Source: JBBIJR01 sp037445875 (GTDB lineage Bacteria > CLD3 > SB21). Taken from it: a DNA stretch of 64,000 nt. Where the stretch lies: NCBI GenBank assembly GCA_037445875.1, contig JBBIJR010000001.1, positions 1 to 64,000 on the forward strand. Direction: 5' to 3'. Position numbers and translations under genes: made by a program. The notes under the pieces were generated by a model. It was not told the DNA's origin, did no database searches, and saw nothing but the letters and a program-made list of their open reading frames with translations. Shown here piece after piece: positions 43,181 through 51,997 of this stretch (the first letter of the stretch is position 1; the number at the start of each line of letters is the position of its first letter).

Positions 43181-43324
43181 GAAAGTCCTTTCTGTTTGCC
43201 GGTTGGAATACTAACGCTGCTGCCGCTGCAATCATTCCCGGCAGAAAAACTCTTGCAATTATTCATGATGTGGACGAAATTAGACTTCGAATTCCTTTCT
43301 CGCCACCCGGCCTTTCACATCGTC

Positions 43325-45484
43325 ATGGATGATACGGTAAAAATCGAACGCCTGGGTCGCTTCAAAGTTATCGGCACGCTGGGACAGGGCGCGATGGGCA
43401 TCGTCTACAAGGCCGTGGACGAGGTCATCGACCGCACCGTGGCCATCAAGACCCTGCGCCTCGGCCATGACCTGAGCGAAGCGCAGATCGCCGAGTTCAA
43501 GCACCGGTTTCGTCTGGAGGCGCAACTCGCAGGCAAATTATCGCACCCCAACGTGGTGACGATCTACGACGTAGGGGAAGCGGGGGACCTGTCGTACATC
43601 GCCATGGAATTCGTCGACGGCAAGACCCTCGAGTACCTGATCGCCCACCAGCCGCCCAACTGGGAATCGCTTCAATCCATCGAATTCATGATGGAGGTGA
43701 TGCTGCAGACCTGCGACGGACTGAACTTCGCCCACGAGCAGAACGTCACCCATCGGGACATCAAGCCCGCTAACATCATCATCTCGAAGAACGGCCATGT
43801 CAAGATCATGGATTTCGGCATTGCGAAGATCTCCTCTTCCACGGGAACGGCCGTTGGGACGATCATCGGCACGCCGGGGTACATGTCGCCCGAGCAGATC
43901 GCGGGGCGTACCGTGGACGAACGCAGCGATATTTTCTCGCTGGGTACCGTGTTCTACGAGCTGCTGACCGGAAAAAAGGCCTTCACCGGCAACAACATCA
44001 CCGAGGTCATGTACAAGGTGATGAACGAGAACCCGACGCCCGTGCAGGTCGTCAACCCGCTGATCCCGCCGGTCTTCGACAACATCATCAGCCGGAGCCT
44101 GCGGCGCAACGCGGACGAACGCTACCGCAGCGTGGACCTCATGGCGCGGGACATCCGGAAGATCAAGCAGACGATCCAGCTTTCACGAACGATCTACGTG
44201 GACGGCGACCTCGTCGGTCCGCACGACACCGTGCCGTTCTTACAGCGGCTCGGCATCAAGGACCTGAGGAAAGTGATCCTCGGACTCTCTGCCTACGGAC
44301 TGCTCATGACGGTGCTGATGGTCGTTGCGTTCTGGACGGGGGGCGGCCGGTTCGACCGCATTGCCCGCTCCCTGACCAGCGTGCAGCCCGCCTCGATGAG
44401 GCTCGCGGTCAACGTTCCCGATGCGGAGATCTTTCTCGACGACACCCGCCTGGCCAATCGCGGCGGGGCCGTACGGCTCGACACGGTCACCGTGGGTGAA
44501 CACAAGCTGACCATCCGGCGCGAGGGATACGAGACGTACCAGACCGCGCTGGTATTCGGTGTGGGAGAGTCCAAGGACGTGAACGCCACTCTCCTGCTGG
44601 CGCCCTCCGAGATTCCGGCCAACGTCGACACTTCGTATCTTACCGTGACGAGCGATCCCCCGATGGGCCGCGTGGAAACCAGCACCGGCCGCTTCGTCGG
44701 TTACACCCCCTTCGAGGAGCACATGTTCCCGGGGGGCAAGTATACTCTGCTGATCCACCGCCCGGACCACTTTACCTCCAAACGGGACGTCTCGCTGCGG
44801 CGCAACCGTGTTTCGTCCATCGATGTCCGTCTCGAGAAACACAAGGGTACCGTCTCTCTTGATGGCCTCCAGCCCGCCGGCGCTTCGTTGTTCGTGCACA
44901 ACCGTGCCTTGCCGCGCACGGGCCGAGGAAATGCGTACCGTATCAGCGTGGGGGAACAGGTAGTGACCGTGAAGGCGGACGGTTACGTGCCCCTGGAAAA
45001 GAAGCTCACGATCGTGCGGGACAGCACCATCGTGCTCACGGATTCCCTCAGTCCGACGTTCGGGATGCTGTGGGTGAAGTCGAACCCATCCGGTGCGGAG
45101 GTCTTCTTGAACGGGACGGATCGGTCGGTCGGTCGGACACCGTTGCTGGCCGGCCCACTGGTGGCCCACGGGCACACGGTCAAACTCAGCCTGAGGAGTG
45201 AATCACGATCCAGGCAGGTGCGGGTAGTACAAAACGATACGACGGAAGTGCTGGTCACTTTTTCGCGTCCGAACGGATACCTCGACGTCGTGACCGAACC
45301 GCCCGGCGCGACCCTCTTCATCAACACCATCCGCGAGCGCGATTTCCAGTCGCCGGGTTTGCTGGAAATCAAGCCGGGGTGGTACAAGATCCGTCTCTCG
45401 CATCCTAACTATCGCAAGTTCTACGAAACCACCGTGAAAGTTCGACCGGAACAGGTTGTCAAAATAATCCACCGGTTCGAATAG
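43325..45484 (+). CDS. receptor serine/threonine protein kinase with about five PEGA domains
   Basis: A 719-residue transmembrane kinase. The cytoplasmic Hanks-type kinase (residues 12-285) is complete: GTLGQGAMGIVYKA, VAIK with K42, HRDIKPAN with D145, DFG at D163 and APE-like SPEQ. A transmembrane helix spans about 317-337. The extracytoplasmic part (357-719) consists of about five tandem PEGA-like domains of 65-70 residues, each with the pattern strand-GxxVxLDG-GxxTPL-x-GxHxLxLxxxGY. PEGA domains bind surface ligands in bacteria. The start was set at MDDTVKIERL; earlier ATGs in frame are non-conserved. It probably senses cell-envelope or peptidoglycan conditions. Confidence 0.93.
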   Translation: MDDTVKIERLGRFKVIGTLGQGAMGIVYKAVDEVIDRTVAIKTLRLGHDLSEAQIAEFKHRFRLEAQLAGKLSHPNVVTIYDVGEAGDLSYIAMEFVDGKTLEYLIAHQPPNWESLQSIEFMMEVMLQTCDGLNFAHEQNVTHRDIKPANIIISKNGHVKIMDFGIAKISSSTGTAVGTIIGTPGYMSPEQIAGRTVDERSDIFSLGTVFYELLTGKKAFTGNNITEVMYKVMNENPTPVQVVNPLIPPVFDNIISRSLRRNADERYRSVDLMARDIRKIKQTIQLSRTIYVDGDLVGPHDTVPFLQRLGIKDLRKVILGLSAYGLLMTVLMVVAFWTGGGRFDRIARSLTSVQPASMRLAVNVPDAEIFLDDTRLANRGGAVRLDTVTVGEHKLTIRREGYETYQTALVFGVGESKDVNATLLLAPSEIPANVDTSYLTVTSDPPMGRVETSTGRFVGYTPFEEHMFPGGKYTLLIHRPDHFTSKRDVSLRRNRVSSIDVRLEKHKGTVSLDGLQPAGASLFVHNRALPRTGRGNAYRISVGEQVVTVKADGYVPLEKKLTIVRDSTIVLTDSLSPTFGMLWVKSNPSGAEVFLNGTDRSVGRTPLLAGPLVAHGHTVKLSLRSESRSRQVRVVQNDTTEVLVTFSRPNGYLDVVTEPPGATLFINTIRERDFQSPGLLEIKPGWYKIRLSHPNYRKFYETTVKVRPEQVVKIIHRFE

Positions 45485-45505
45485 TCCCCTCGTCGAGGAT
45501 TGGAG

Positions 45506-45946
45506 TCAATTCAGTCGGACGTCCACCTCGGCGTGCTCGACGGTGTAGCACGTGACACCCCCGCAGTAATCGTCCTCGTCCACCCCGATCCCATCCCCAT
45601 CCACTGCGACCACCGTATCTCCGTCGGAACGAATATACAGCGCAAGGACCGAGTAGTCCTGATCGGCGGGAAGGACATAGGTAGTGCCGGCCGTCGTCAA
45701 CGTATCCATCAACACGAGGTCGCCGTTTTCAAAGTCGCCGCGGAAAACCCAGACCGGAACGGCCGGGTTGCGGCTGTTGATGCTCGAGCGAACGACCAAC
45801 TGGCCCTCGGTCGGGCGGACATCCACGCAGTCGCCCGGAGCCGTTATGCAGTCCTCGTCACTCTGCCACCAGGATTCGCATCCGAAGAACACCGCAGCAG
45901 CAATCAACGCCGTCAGGACCCCCCCCTTCCATCTCCGATTCGTCAT
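45506..45946 (-). CDS. small lipoprotein of unknown function
   Basis: A 146-residue protein with a lipoprotein signal: hydrophobic core LTALIAAAVFF ending in GC (lipobox FFGC) and then ESWWQSDED. The mature part is acidic with few charged positives and contains several cysteine pairs (DCITAPGDC, DYCGGVTC), consistent with a disulfide-rich surface protein. No family is recognised. Its start overlaps the stop of the outer-membrane gene upstream by 4 bp (ATGA), so they are translationally coupled. Confidence 0.75.
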   Translation of the reverse strand: MTNRRWKGGVLTALIAAAVFFGCESWWQSDEDCITAPGDCVDVRPTEGQLVVRSSINSRNPAVPVWVFRGDFENGDLVLMDTLTTAGTTYVLPADQDYSVLALYIRSDGDTVVAVDGDGIGVDEDDYCGGVTCYTVEHAEVDVRLN

Positions 45947-46509
45947 AGCTGACCTCCGACCCCAACATAGACCCGATGGCCGTCCGATGTGCGAGCGTCG
46001 GAGTACTGATAGCCGAATCGCACGAACACGTAGCGGCTGAATTTGTACGACAGGCCTCCCCGGACAAGCGGAGTGAGTCCCTCTTTCTTTTCGATCTTGT
46101 GGCCCAGGAATGTCCCTTCACCTGTGCCGCGGTAATCTACGAACGTCAGACCGGCGCCGGCCGTAAGAAAGACATCCCACCGGTTGTTGATCCAGAACTT
46201 CTTGTCAAGGCCTGCAGCCAGCAGGAATCGGTATTCCTGCAGTTGAAAATAGAAGTGGCTGCCGGCCTGCACAAGCACGGCCCTGGCGTACGGCCGGGCG
46301 TGAAAGGTGCCGAACAGGCCGAGAAACCTCTCTCCGCTGATCGAGTAACGGTAGAAAGCGCCGATCGACACGTCGTGGTCGAGAAAAGGCACTTCCACCA
46401 GCGCGGAATGCCTGTGACGGCTCTCGTACGTCATGGCCCCTCCGCGATCAAACTGTCCGAAGAGCATCGCCGGCTGCGTCAACGCAAGCAGTAACAACCA
46501 TCTTTTCAT
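45943..46509 (-). CDS. outer-membrane beta-barrel-like protein
   Basis: A 188-residue protein with a signal peptide (MKRWLLLLALTQPAMLFGQ) and alternating hydrophobic strands rich in Tyr, Phe and Gly, ending ...GYQYSDARTSDGHRVYVGVGGQL, a typical barrel end. The strands VSIGAFYRYSISGE, FFGTFHARPY-like and KKFWINNRWDVFLTAGAG suggest about eight strands (OmpA/OmpW-size). The start was chosen at the second Met to give a normal signal peptide. It is upstream of and overlaps the lipoprotein gene. Function unknown. Confidence 0.78.
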   Translation of the reverse strand: MKRWLLLLALTQPAMLFGQFDRGGAMTYESRHRHSALVEVPFLDHDVSIGAFYRYSISGERFLGLFGTFHARPYARAVLVQAGSHFYFQLQEYRFLLAAGLDKKFWINNRWDVFLTAGAGLTFVDYRGTGEGTFLGHKIEKKEGLTPLVRGGLSYKFSRYVFVRFGYQYSDARTSDGHRVYVGVGGQL

Positions 46510-46584
46510 CGGAACTCCTGTTTCGTACAAGGGCTCGGACGTTCGCTCGCCCTGTTATGGCCCATTCGTCCGGGGCGGCGGCAA

Positions 46585-47640
46585 CTATGCGACGGTAATG
46601 TCCTTGTCAAGATAGACGTCCTGGATGGTGTGGAGCAGTTTGGCTCCTTCCTGCATCGGACGCTGGAAGGCCTTGCGGCCGGAGATCAGCCCCATGCCGC
46701 CGGCCCGCTTGTTGATCACAGCCGTTTCCACCGCCTCCGCCAGGTCGCTCGCTCCCTTGGACTCGCCCCCGGAGTTGATCAATCCGGCCCGGCCCATGTA
46801 GCAGTTGGCCACCTGATACCGCGTAAGATCGATCGGATGCTCGCTGGTCAACTCGGTGTACACTTTCTTGTGCGTCTTGCCGAATTTGAGGGCCTCGTAT
46901 CCGCCGTTGTTGGTGGGCAACTTCTGCTTGATGATGTCCGCCTGGAACGTTACGCCGAGGTGATTGGCCTGGCCCGTCAGGTCGGCCGATGTATGATAGT
47001 CCTTCTCCGGTGTCTTGAAAGCGCTGTTGCGCGTATAGCACCAGAGGATCGTTACCATGCCGAGTTCATGAGCGTACGCAAACGCCTCGCTGATTTCCTG
47101 AATCTGGCGCGTGGACTCCGCGGAGCCAAAATACACGGTGGCCCCCACCGCGGCCGCTCCCATGTCCCACGCCTGCTTGACGGAACCGAACAGGATCTGG
47201 TCGTACCGGTTCGGGTAGGAGAGGAACTCGTTGTGATTGATCTTGACGATGAACGGTATCTTGTGGACGAATTTACGGGCGCACGCGCCCAGCACACCGA
47301 AGGTCGAAGCTACTGCATTGCAGCCGCCCTCGATGGCCAGTTTCACAATGTTCTCCGGATCAAAATAGATGGGATTGGGGGCAAACGACGCGCCGGCGGA
47401 GTGCTCGATGCCCTGGTCCACCGGCAGGATGGACAGGTAGCCCGTCCCGGTCAGTCGGCCGGTGTTGAACAGTTGCTGCAGGTTTCGCAGGACCTGCGGA
47501 TTGCGATCGCTGTCCTTCCAGATGCGGTCCACAAAATCCGGGCCCGGCAGGTGAAGCTGATCTTTGGAAATGCCTTTGCACTGATGCTTGAGCAAGAAAT
47601 CGGCGCGTTCACCGATGAGGTCTTGAAGGGATTTCATCAT
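46585..47640 (-). CDS. fbaB: class I fructose-bisphosphate aldolase (FbaB/DhnA type)
   Basis: A 351-residue aldolase of the archaeal/DhnA class I type. It splits fructose-1,6-bisphosphate into two trioses in glycolysis and can run in reverse in gluconeogenesis. Recognisable elements: ILPVDQGIEHSAGASFAPN, KINHNEFLSYPN with a Schiff-base lysine candidate, GATVYFGSAES, VTILWCYTRNS, DLTGQANHLGVTFQADIIKQK and NSGGESKGASDLAEAVE with GLISGRKAFQRP. It starts 14 bp after the xseA stop. A GGAG precedes the double Met start. Confidence 0.93.
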   Translation of the reverse strand: MMKSLQDLIGERADFLLKHQCKGISKDQLHLPGPDFVDRIWKDSDRNPQVLRNLQQLFNTGRLTGTGYLSILPVDQGIEHSAGASFAPNPIYFDPENIVKLAIEGGCNAVASTFGVLGACARKFVHKIPFIVKINHNEFLSYPNRYDQILFGSVKQAWDMGAAAVGATVYFGSAESTRQIQEISEAFAYAHELGMVTILWCYTRNSAFKTPEKDYHTSADLTGQANHLGVTFQADIIKQKLPTNNGGYEALKFGKTHKKVYTELTSEHPIDLTRYQVANCYMGRAGLINSGGESKGASDLAEAVETAVINKRAGGMGLISGRKAFQRPMQEGAKLLHTIQDVYLDKDITVA

Positions 47641-47654
47641 GGCTGATTCTCCGG

Positions 47655-48932
47655 TTAAGGTTTAGCTTTTTCGCCTTCACGTAACAGACGCGCGGGTTGT
47701 TTCCGTTCGACAGCGACGGTGCCGACGCCGTCTGCGAATTCGATCGAGGCCGCCTCTCCAACGGTCAGCCGCTGCACGCTCGAAACCACCCGTCCGGCCT
47801 GCCGTGTGATCGTGTATCCGCGGCTCAGCGTGTTGTGCGGGTTGAGATTCTGCAGGTGCCGCGCCAGATTGGCGATGTGCTGTTGAGCGAGCCGGAACTC
47901 GTTGGCCACATGGAACTGCAGCCGCCGGTCCAGTTCGTCAGCCAACTGGCGGTACTGCGCGACGAGGTTCTCGGGTTGGCGGAACGCATAGTGGTTCTGG
48001 ATTTCCCGGACCGCCCTGCGCAGGTCCCGGACATGTTCGACGGTTCCCTGCTTCAATCCGTCGCGCAGGTCGTTCAGCCGCTGTTTCACTTCGCTTCGGT
48101 CCGGCGCCACGAGCTCGGCCGCCGCGGAGGGCGTGGCGGCCCGCACGTCGGAAACGAAATCGGCGATCGTGAAGTCGACTTCGTGACCGACCGCGCTGAT
48201 GACGGGGATGGAACAGGCGAAGATCGCCCGTGCGACTCTTTCTTCGTTGAACGCCCACAGATCTTCGAGCGATCCTCCACCCCGCCCCACGATTAACACG
48301 TCGGCCTGGCCCCAGCGTTCCATGTCGCGGATGGCTCCGACGATCTCGTCCGCGGCTCCCGGTCCCTGAACGTTGACCGGAGCGAGAACGATCCGAATCC
48401 CCGGCCACCGCCGGTGAATAACGCTGACGATGTCGCGGATGGCCGCCCCCGTCGGCGACGTGACGACGCCCACCGTTCCGGGGAACTCGGGCACGGGTTG
48501 CTTGTGCGCAGGATCGAACAGGCCCTCGTCGTACAATTTCCGCTTCAGTTTCTCCAACGCCAGCTGGAGCGCTCCGATGCCCTGCGGTTGCAGGTCCTGG
48601 ACCACGATCTGGTACACCCCGCCCTTTTCGTACACGGCCAACCGTCCCTTCACGATCACCTTGATGCCCTCACGGAAAACAACGCTGATCTTCTCGGCCT
48701 GCGACCGCCACAGGACGCAGCGGATCTGCGCTCCCTCGTCCTTCAACGTGAAATATGTATGACCGGATCGGTGAACGGAGAGATTGGAGATCTCACCTTC
48801 GACCACCAGAAGAGGAAGTCCTTCCTCGAGGAGGAACTTGATACGGCGGGTGATTTCCGTAACGGTAAAGACGTGCGGTTGGGGAGGAGAGGTGTCTTCG
48901 TTGCCGGTGAGAGAAAAGAGGTCCATCGTCAT
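47655..48932 (-). CDS. xseA: exodeoxyribonuclease VII large subunit
   Basis: A 426-residue subunit of the ATP-independent exonuclease that degrades single-stranded DNA to acid-soluble oligonucleotides. The N-terminal OB domain (FTVTEITRRIKFLLE, VVEGEISNLSVHRSGHTYFTLKDE) is followed by the catalytic domain with GVVTSPTGAAIRDI, LIVGRGGGSLEDLWAFNEE, and SAVGHEVDFTIADFVSDVRAATPSAAAEL. The small subunit XseB does not follow here. The start was set at MTMDLFSL, 8 bp after the upstream stop with an AAGG site. Confidence 0.96.
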   Translation of the reverse strand: MTMDLFSLTGNEDTSPPQPHVFTVTEITRRIKFLLEEGLPLLVVEGEISNLSVHRSGHTYFTLKDEGAQIRCVLWRSQAEKISVVFREGIKVIVKGRLAVYEKGGVYQIVVQDLQPQGIGALQLALEKLKRKLYDEGLFDPAHKQPVPEFPGTVGVVTSPTGAAIRDIVSVIHRRWPGIRIVLAPVNVQGPGAADEIVGAIRDMERWGQADVLIVGRGGGSLEDLWAFNEERVARAIFACSIPVISAVGHEVDFTIADFVSDVRAATPSAAAELVAPDRSEVKQRLNDLRDGLKQGTVEHVRDLRRAVREIQNHYAFRQPENLVAQYRQLADELDRRLQFHVANEFRLAQQHIANLARHLQNLNPHNTLSRGYTITRQAGRVVSSVQRLTVGEAASIEFADGVGTVAVERKQPARLLREGEKAKP

Positions 48933-48940
48933 GTCCGGCC

Positions 48941-49528
48941 TTACAGTTTCATGACCCAGGAACATCCTGCGAGTACATAGGCGCCGTTGATGTCCGAGCG
49001 GGAACTGCTGGCGAACGGAGAACCCATCAGGCCGAAGCCGATGTGCGGAGCCAGCAGCGAGCGCGATCCCACGGACGTACGGTAGGCAAGGAGGCCAAAC
49101 ACGCTGAGCGTCTTCAGCTTTCTGCTGTCCCTGAAGTAGATATTGCCGGATACGCCCAGGCTCCAGACCAGGCCCTGGCCGATCATGTCGGAATAGTGAT
49201 TAAGCGTCGCCGCCCCGCCGATTCCGTGAATCCATTCCCTCGATGACGACCGGCCGATGGTGTCGTTCTTGAACGTCTCCCATCTCGAACTGTACCCACC
49301 GATCAGTGTGACCGTTTGGCGCGAGGTCTTTTGCTTTTTCGTGGTTACCTGAAATTCCCACAGCGGGCCCGTGAGGTTATTGAAACTCGTCATGAAACCG
49401 ACGAACTGCGTCGTTTTGATCTTCGGTTTGTCCTTCCGCGTGGTGACTTTTCGCTGCGCTTCCGCCGCAGCCGGAGCCGCCCACGCCACGCACCATCCGA
49501 TCACCAGCCAACGATGCAGCGGGTTCAT
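48941..49528 (-). CDS. secreted/outer-membrane protein of unknown function
   Basis: A 195-residue protein with a signal peptide (MNPLHRWLVIGWCVAWAAPAAA) and a mature part of alternating strands (QFVGFMTSFNNL, QTVTLIGGYSSRW, GVSGNIYFRD, IGFGLMGSPF, GAYVLAGCSWVMKL), suggesting a small beta-barrel. No family is recognised. Its ATG overlaps the LolA-like stop by four bases (ATGA), and it ends 8 bp before xseA, so it sits between an envelope gene and a DNA-repair gene on one transcript. Confidence 0.7.
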   Translation of the reverse strand: MNPLHRWLVIGWCVAWAAPAAAEAQRKVTTRKDKPKIKTTQFVGFMTSFNNLTGPLWEFQVTTKKQKTSRQTVTLIGGYSSRWETFKNDTIGRSSSREWIHGIGGAATLNHYSDMIGQGLVWSLGVSGNIYFRDSRKLKTLSVFGLLAYRTSVGSRSLLAPHIGFGLMGSPFASSSRSDINGAYVLAGCSWVMKL

Positions 49529-50223
49529 GGATTGGTCTTTTCGTACTTCTTCAACTGATACCCGTCCGGCACCTCCAACCGGAATAGATCGTCCTTAATC
49601 TTTCCGTTCAATTTGAAGTCGGAAAATTCCCAGATCGTGGCATCGCCGTCGGATTCCTGCAGTTCTGCGCCGTACGGCAGCCAGAGATCGTCACGGATGA
49701 GCACGATGATCTTTTCCAGTTTGCCGTGCAACGGTGTGTTTTTCAGCGGCGTCAACTCCATGCGGTAGGAGCCGAATTTCTTGTCGGATGTCCGCGGGTC
49801 TACCTGTACATCGAAGAGGGTCTCCAGTTGATCGGCCGAATTGCCAAAACCCATCATGTAGTGCGAAACGTTGAGTTCCGATTCGCCCGTGGTCGTGACC
49901 GTTTTGTTCTTATGGTTGACGATCCAGACCTGTTGGTCGTTGATGATGTACTCGTTCTCGTCGGACGAACTCGGATCCAGCCGGTATTTTCCCGGTTTCA
50001 CGTAGTAAAAGCGGGCGCGGGTCACGACTTCCTTTTCCATGAACGAAGAGATCTTCCTCTGTTTCATCCGTGCCTGAAGCGTCGTGAGCGCCTCGTTCGC
50101 GCTTTTCATGTTCGCCAATACGGTCTTCTTTTCTTCGTCGCCCGGTTTGGAAAACGCCACACCGGCGAGAAGAAGAGCGCAAAGGATCCAGGAGAGAACG
50201 GGCAGGAAACGCGAGGTAACCAT
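49525..50223 (-). CDS. LolA-like periplasmic lipoprotein carrier
   Basis: A 232-residue protein with a signal peptide (MVTSRFLPVLSWILCALLLAGVAFS). The mature region follows the LolA pattern: TTLQARMKQRKIS, KEVVTRARFYYVKPGKYRLDPSS, NDQQVWIVNHKNKTVTT, FGSYRMELTPL and LWLPYGAELQESDGDATIWEFSDFKLN with DDLFRLEVPDGYQ at the end. LolA ferries lipoproteins from the LolCDE transporter to the outer membrane. LolCDE is not in this window. The start follows an AAAGAACCGATC stretch. Confidence 0.85.
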   Translation of the reverse strand: MVTSRFLPVLSWILCALLLAGVAFSKPGDEEKKTVLANMKSANEALTTLQARMKQRKISSFMEKEVVTRARFYYVKPGKYRLDPSSSDENEYIINDQQVWIVNHKNKTVTTTGESELNVSHYMMGFGNSADQLETLFDVQVDPRTSDKKFGSYRMELTPLKNTPLHGKLEKIIVLIRDDLWLPYGAELQESDGDATIWEFSDFKLNGKIKDDLFRLEVPDGYQLKKYEKTNP

Positions 50224-50382
50224 GATCGGTTCTTTCAGCTTTCGATGATGTTTTGCAAGGCATGAATACCTTCGGACGTGTTCGGGTAACCTTGCGGGGG
50301 GAAGATACCCAATTTGGTTTTTTGACGCAACGAATAATGTCGCCCCCGTTGAATTGTTTCCCGATTCGCCGTATCTTCGCGC

Positions 50383-50853
50383 ATGAAACCGACCGTGAAG
50401 ATCCAACCCGACACATTTGCCCCCCTTCCCAAACACGTGGCGGAAGGCCTGCGTACGCGCATTGCCCATCATCAGACCCAGGGGATCTTCGGCTTCCGCA
50501 TCGAGGACGTGCGGGAACAGTTCTGCCTGATGGTGCTCCCCTATCGGGAGGAGATCACCAACGGCGTCCGCAGCCGCGGCACGGTGCACGGCGGCATCGT
50601 CGCTTCGCTGGCGGACACGGCGGCCGCCATTGCCCTGGCCACCTGTTTCGAGGGACAGATGAGCTTTGCCACCGTGGACCTGCACGTCACGTACGTCGCT
50701 CGTGCACAGTCATCGCTGTACGCGTACGCCCGCGTTATCCGCAAGGGCTCTCGCATCAATGTCTGCGACGTGGAGATCGCCGATGAGTCCGGCCAGCTCG
50801 TGGCCAAAGCGATCGTCAATTTCATCCTCACCAAAGCCGTCGAACCGAAGTGA
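50383..50853 (+). CDS. hotdog-fold thioesterase (PaaI/YbgC-like)
   Basis: A 156-residue single hotdog domain: GIFGFRIEDV, then TVHGGIVASLADTAAAIAL (the central helix with the HGG-x-x-x-x-x-D catalytic pattern), FATVDLHVTYV, and VCDVEIADESGQLVAKAIVNF. Such enzymes hydrolyse acyl-CoA or aryl-CoA thioesters. The next gene, a prenyltransferase of the MenA type, starts 10 bp later, which suggests a role in menaquinone-type synthesis (1,4-dihydroxy-2-naphthoyl-CoA hydrolysis) as an attractive but unproven reading. Confidence 0.88.
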   Translation: MKPTVKIQPDTFAPLPKHVAEGLRTRIAHHQTQGIFGFRIEDVREQFCLMVLPYREEITNGVRSRGTVHGGIVASLADTAAAIALATCFEGQMSFATVDLHVTYVARAQSSLYAYARVIRKGSRINVCDVEIADESGQLVAKAIVNFILTKAVEPK

Positions 50854-50863
50854 AAGTCTGTCG

Positions 50864-51874
50864 GTGAAGAATTCCCTCTGGGCCCCTCCCAGGGCCTGGT
50901 TCATGATATTTCGCATCCTTGCCGTGGTCGTCTGGTCCGTGATGACGGTCACCGTGAGCACCGCCGCCGCCTTTCTCGAAAGCGGCCGGCTGGACTGGCT
51001 GAACTATCTTCTGACCCTGGCCATCGCCTCGACGGTGCAGGGGTTCCCCGCTCACATCGTGAACGAGATCATGGACTGGCAGACCGGGGCCGACCGCTTC
51101 AGGAAACTCGGAGAAAAATCGGGCGGCAGCAAGGTGCTCAAGGCGGGCCTGGCCACGGTGCCTCAACTGTGGTGGATGTTCGGGGTTACGTCGCTGATCG
51201 GTTTCCTGCTGATCGCACTGCTGTACTTCCGGACGGGTCCGGCGGTGATAGTTTTTTTTGCCGTCGGATATTTTGTGAGTTTGTTTTATACCTTGCCTCC
51301 TTTCCGTTTCTCTTACCGGCCGTTCGCCGGTGAGTGGCTCGGCGGATTCCCCGGCGTTGTGCTCACTATCACGGGGACGTATTATGTGCAGACCGGCCGT
51401 ATTTCCGCGCGGGCGCTGTTTCTCGCTGTCTGGATCGGCCTCGTATACGTATCGATCATGGTCCTTTTTCACTATCTTGACTACGAAGGCGACCGGCAAG
51501 CCAGACCGATGAAACGCACCACGATTGTCTTTCTCGGTCTGCGGCGGAGCAAGCGGTACGTCCTGGCTCTTCTCCTTCTCGCGGGCGTCCTGTCGACGGC
51601 TCAGGCGTGGAAATCGCCGCCGCTCTACTGGCTGATGCCCTTGTCGGTTGCGGTCTATGGGATCATCCACCTTCGATGCGACCCGTCCTCTGCGGAATCG
51701 GTTGTGCGACAGGGACGCCTGTTGACCTACGCCGTCATGGCCTTCTCGTTGGCCTTTTCCGTGACGGCCGAACCGCGGCTCGCCGTGGCCGGACTGATGA
51801 CCCTGGCGGCGTTCTATTTGCACAAGAAGTTTGGTAAACTCCGGAGCCTTAAACCGGCAAAGGAACCTTCGTGA
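50864..51874 (+). CDS. UbiA-family prenyltransferase (MenA-like)
   Basis: A 336-residue membrane enzyme with about nine spans. The first Asp-rich motif is NEIMDWQTGAD (N-x3-D-x4-D, MenA-like) and the second DYEGDRQA (D-x3-D type); both bind the polyprenyl diphosphate. It would attach a polyprenyl chain to an aromatic or similar acceptor, as in menaquinone synthesis. It starts with GTG at 50864. Its stop overlaps the GTG start of the following vWA remnant by four bases (GTGA), the ancestral arrangement also seen in the second copy at 55010. The last 107 bp are within the 151-bp direct repeat. Confidence 0.88.
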   Translation: MKNSLWAPPRAWFMIFRILAVVVWSVMTVTVSTAAAFLESGRLDWLNYLLTLAIASTVQGFPAHIVNEIMDWQTGADRFRKLGEKSGGSKVLKAGLATVPQLWWMFGVTSLIGFLLIALLYFRTGPAVIVFFAVGYFVSLFYTLPPFRFSYRPFAGEWLGGFPGVVLTITGTYYVQTGRISARALFLAVWIGLVYVSIMVLFHYLDYEGDRQARPMKRTTIVFLGLRRSKRYVLALLLLAGVLSTAQAWKSPPLYWLMPLSVAVYGIIHLRCDPSSAESVVRQGRLLTYAVMAFSLAFSVTAEPRLAVAGLMTLAAFYLHKKFGKLRSLKPAKEPS

Positions 51875-51918
51875 AATTCGAATACTCCGAGTGGCAGGCG
51901 GATCTCATCAAGCAGAAC
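51768..51918 (+). repeat. 151-bp direct repeat, copy A (end of prenyltransferase, start of vWA gene)
   Basis: Matches 54907-55057 over its full 151 bp with five mismatches and no gaps. It covers the last 34 codons of the prenyltransferase and the first 16 codons of the vWA gene. Copy A carries the intact prenyltransferase; copy B carries the intact vWA gene. It marks one edge of about 3 kb of accessory DNA. Confidence 0.95.
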
Positions 51919-51965
51919 AATTCGGCGATCCGCCCTCCCCTATCGACTTGATGGCAACGATCAGC
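51871..51965 (+). pseudogene. truncated remnant of a vWA-domain gene
   Basis: It begins GTG (51871) exactly as the intact vWA gene at 55010 (residues 1-16, MKFEYSEWQADLIKQN), then jumps at 51918/51919 to a segment matching codons about 130-145 (FGDPPSPIDLMATIS in another frame). About 113 codons are missing and the frame is lost. The second segment is more diverged from the intact gene (7 mismatches in 47) than the first (1 in 48), which suggests it came from a distinct paralogue or has drifted. Confidence 0.85.
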
Positions 51966-51997
51966 GGGTTGGACGGGTTCCCGCTTGTTAGGACCGT

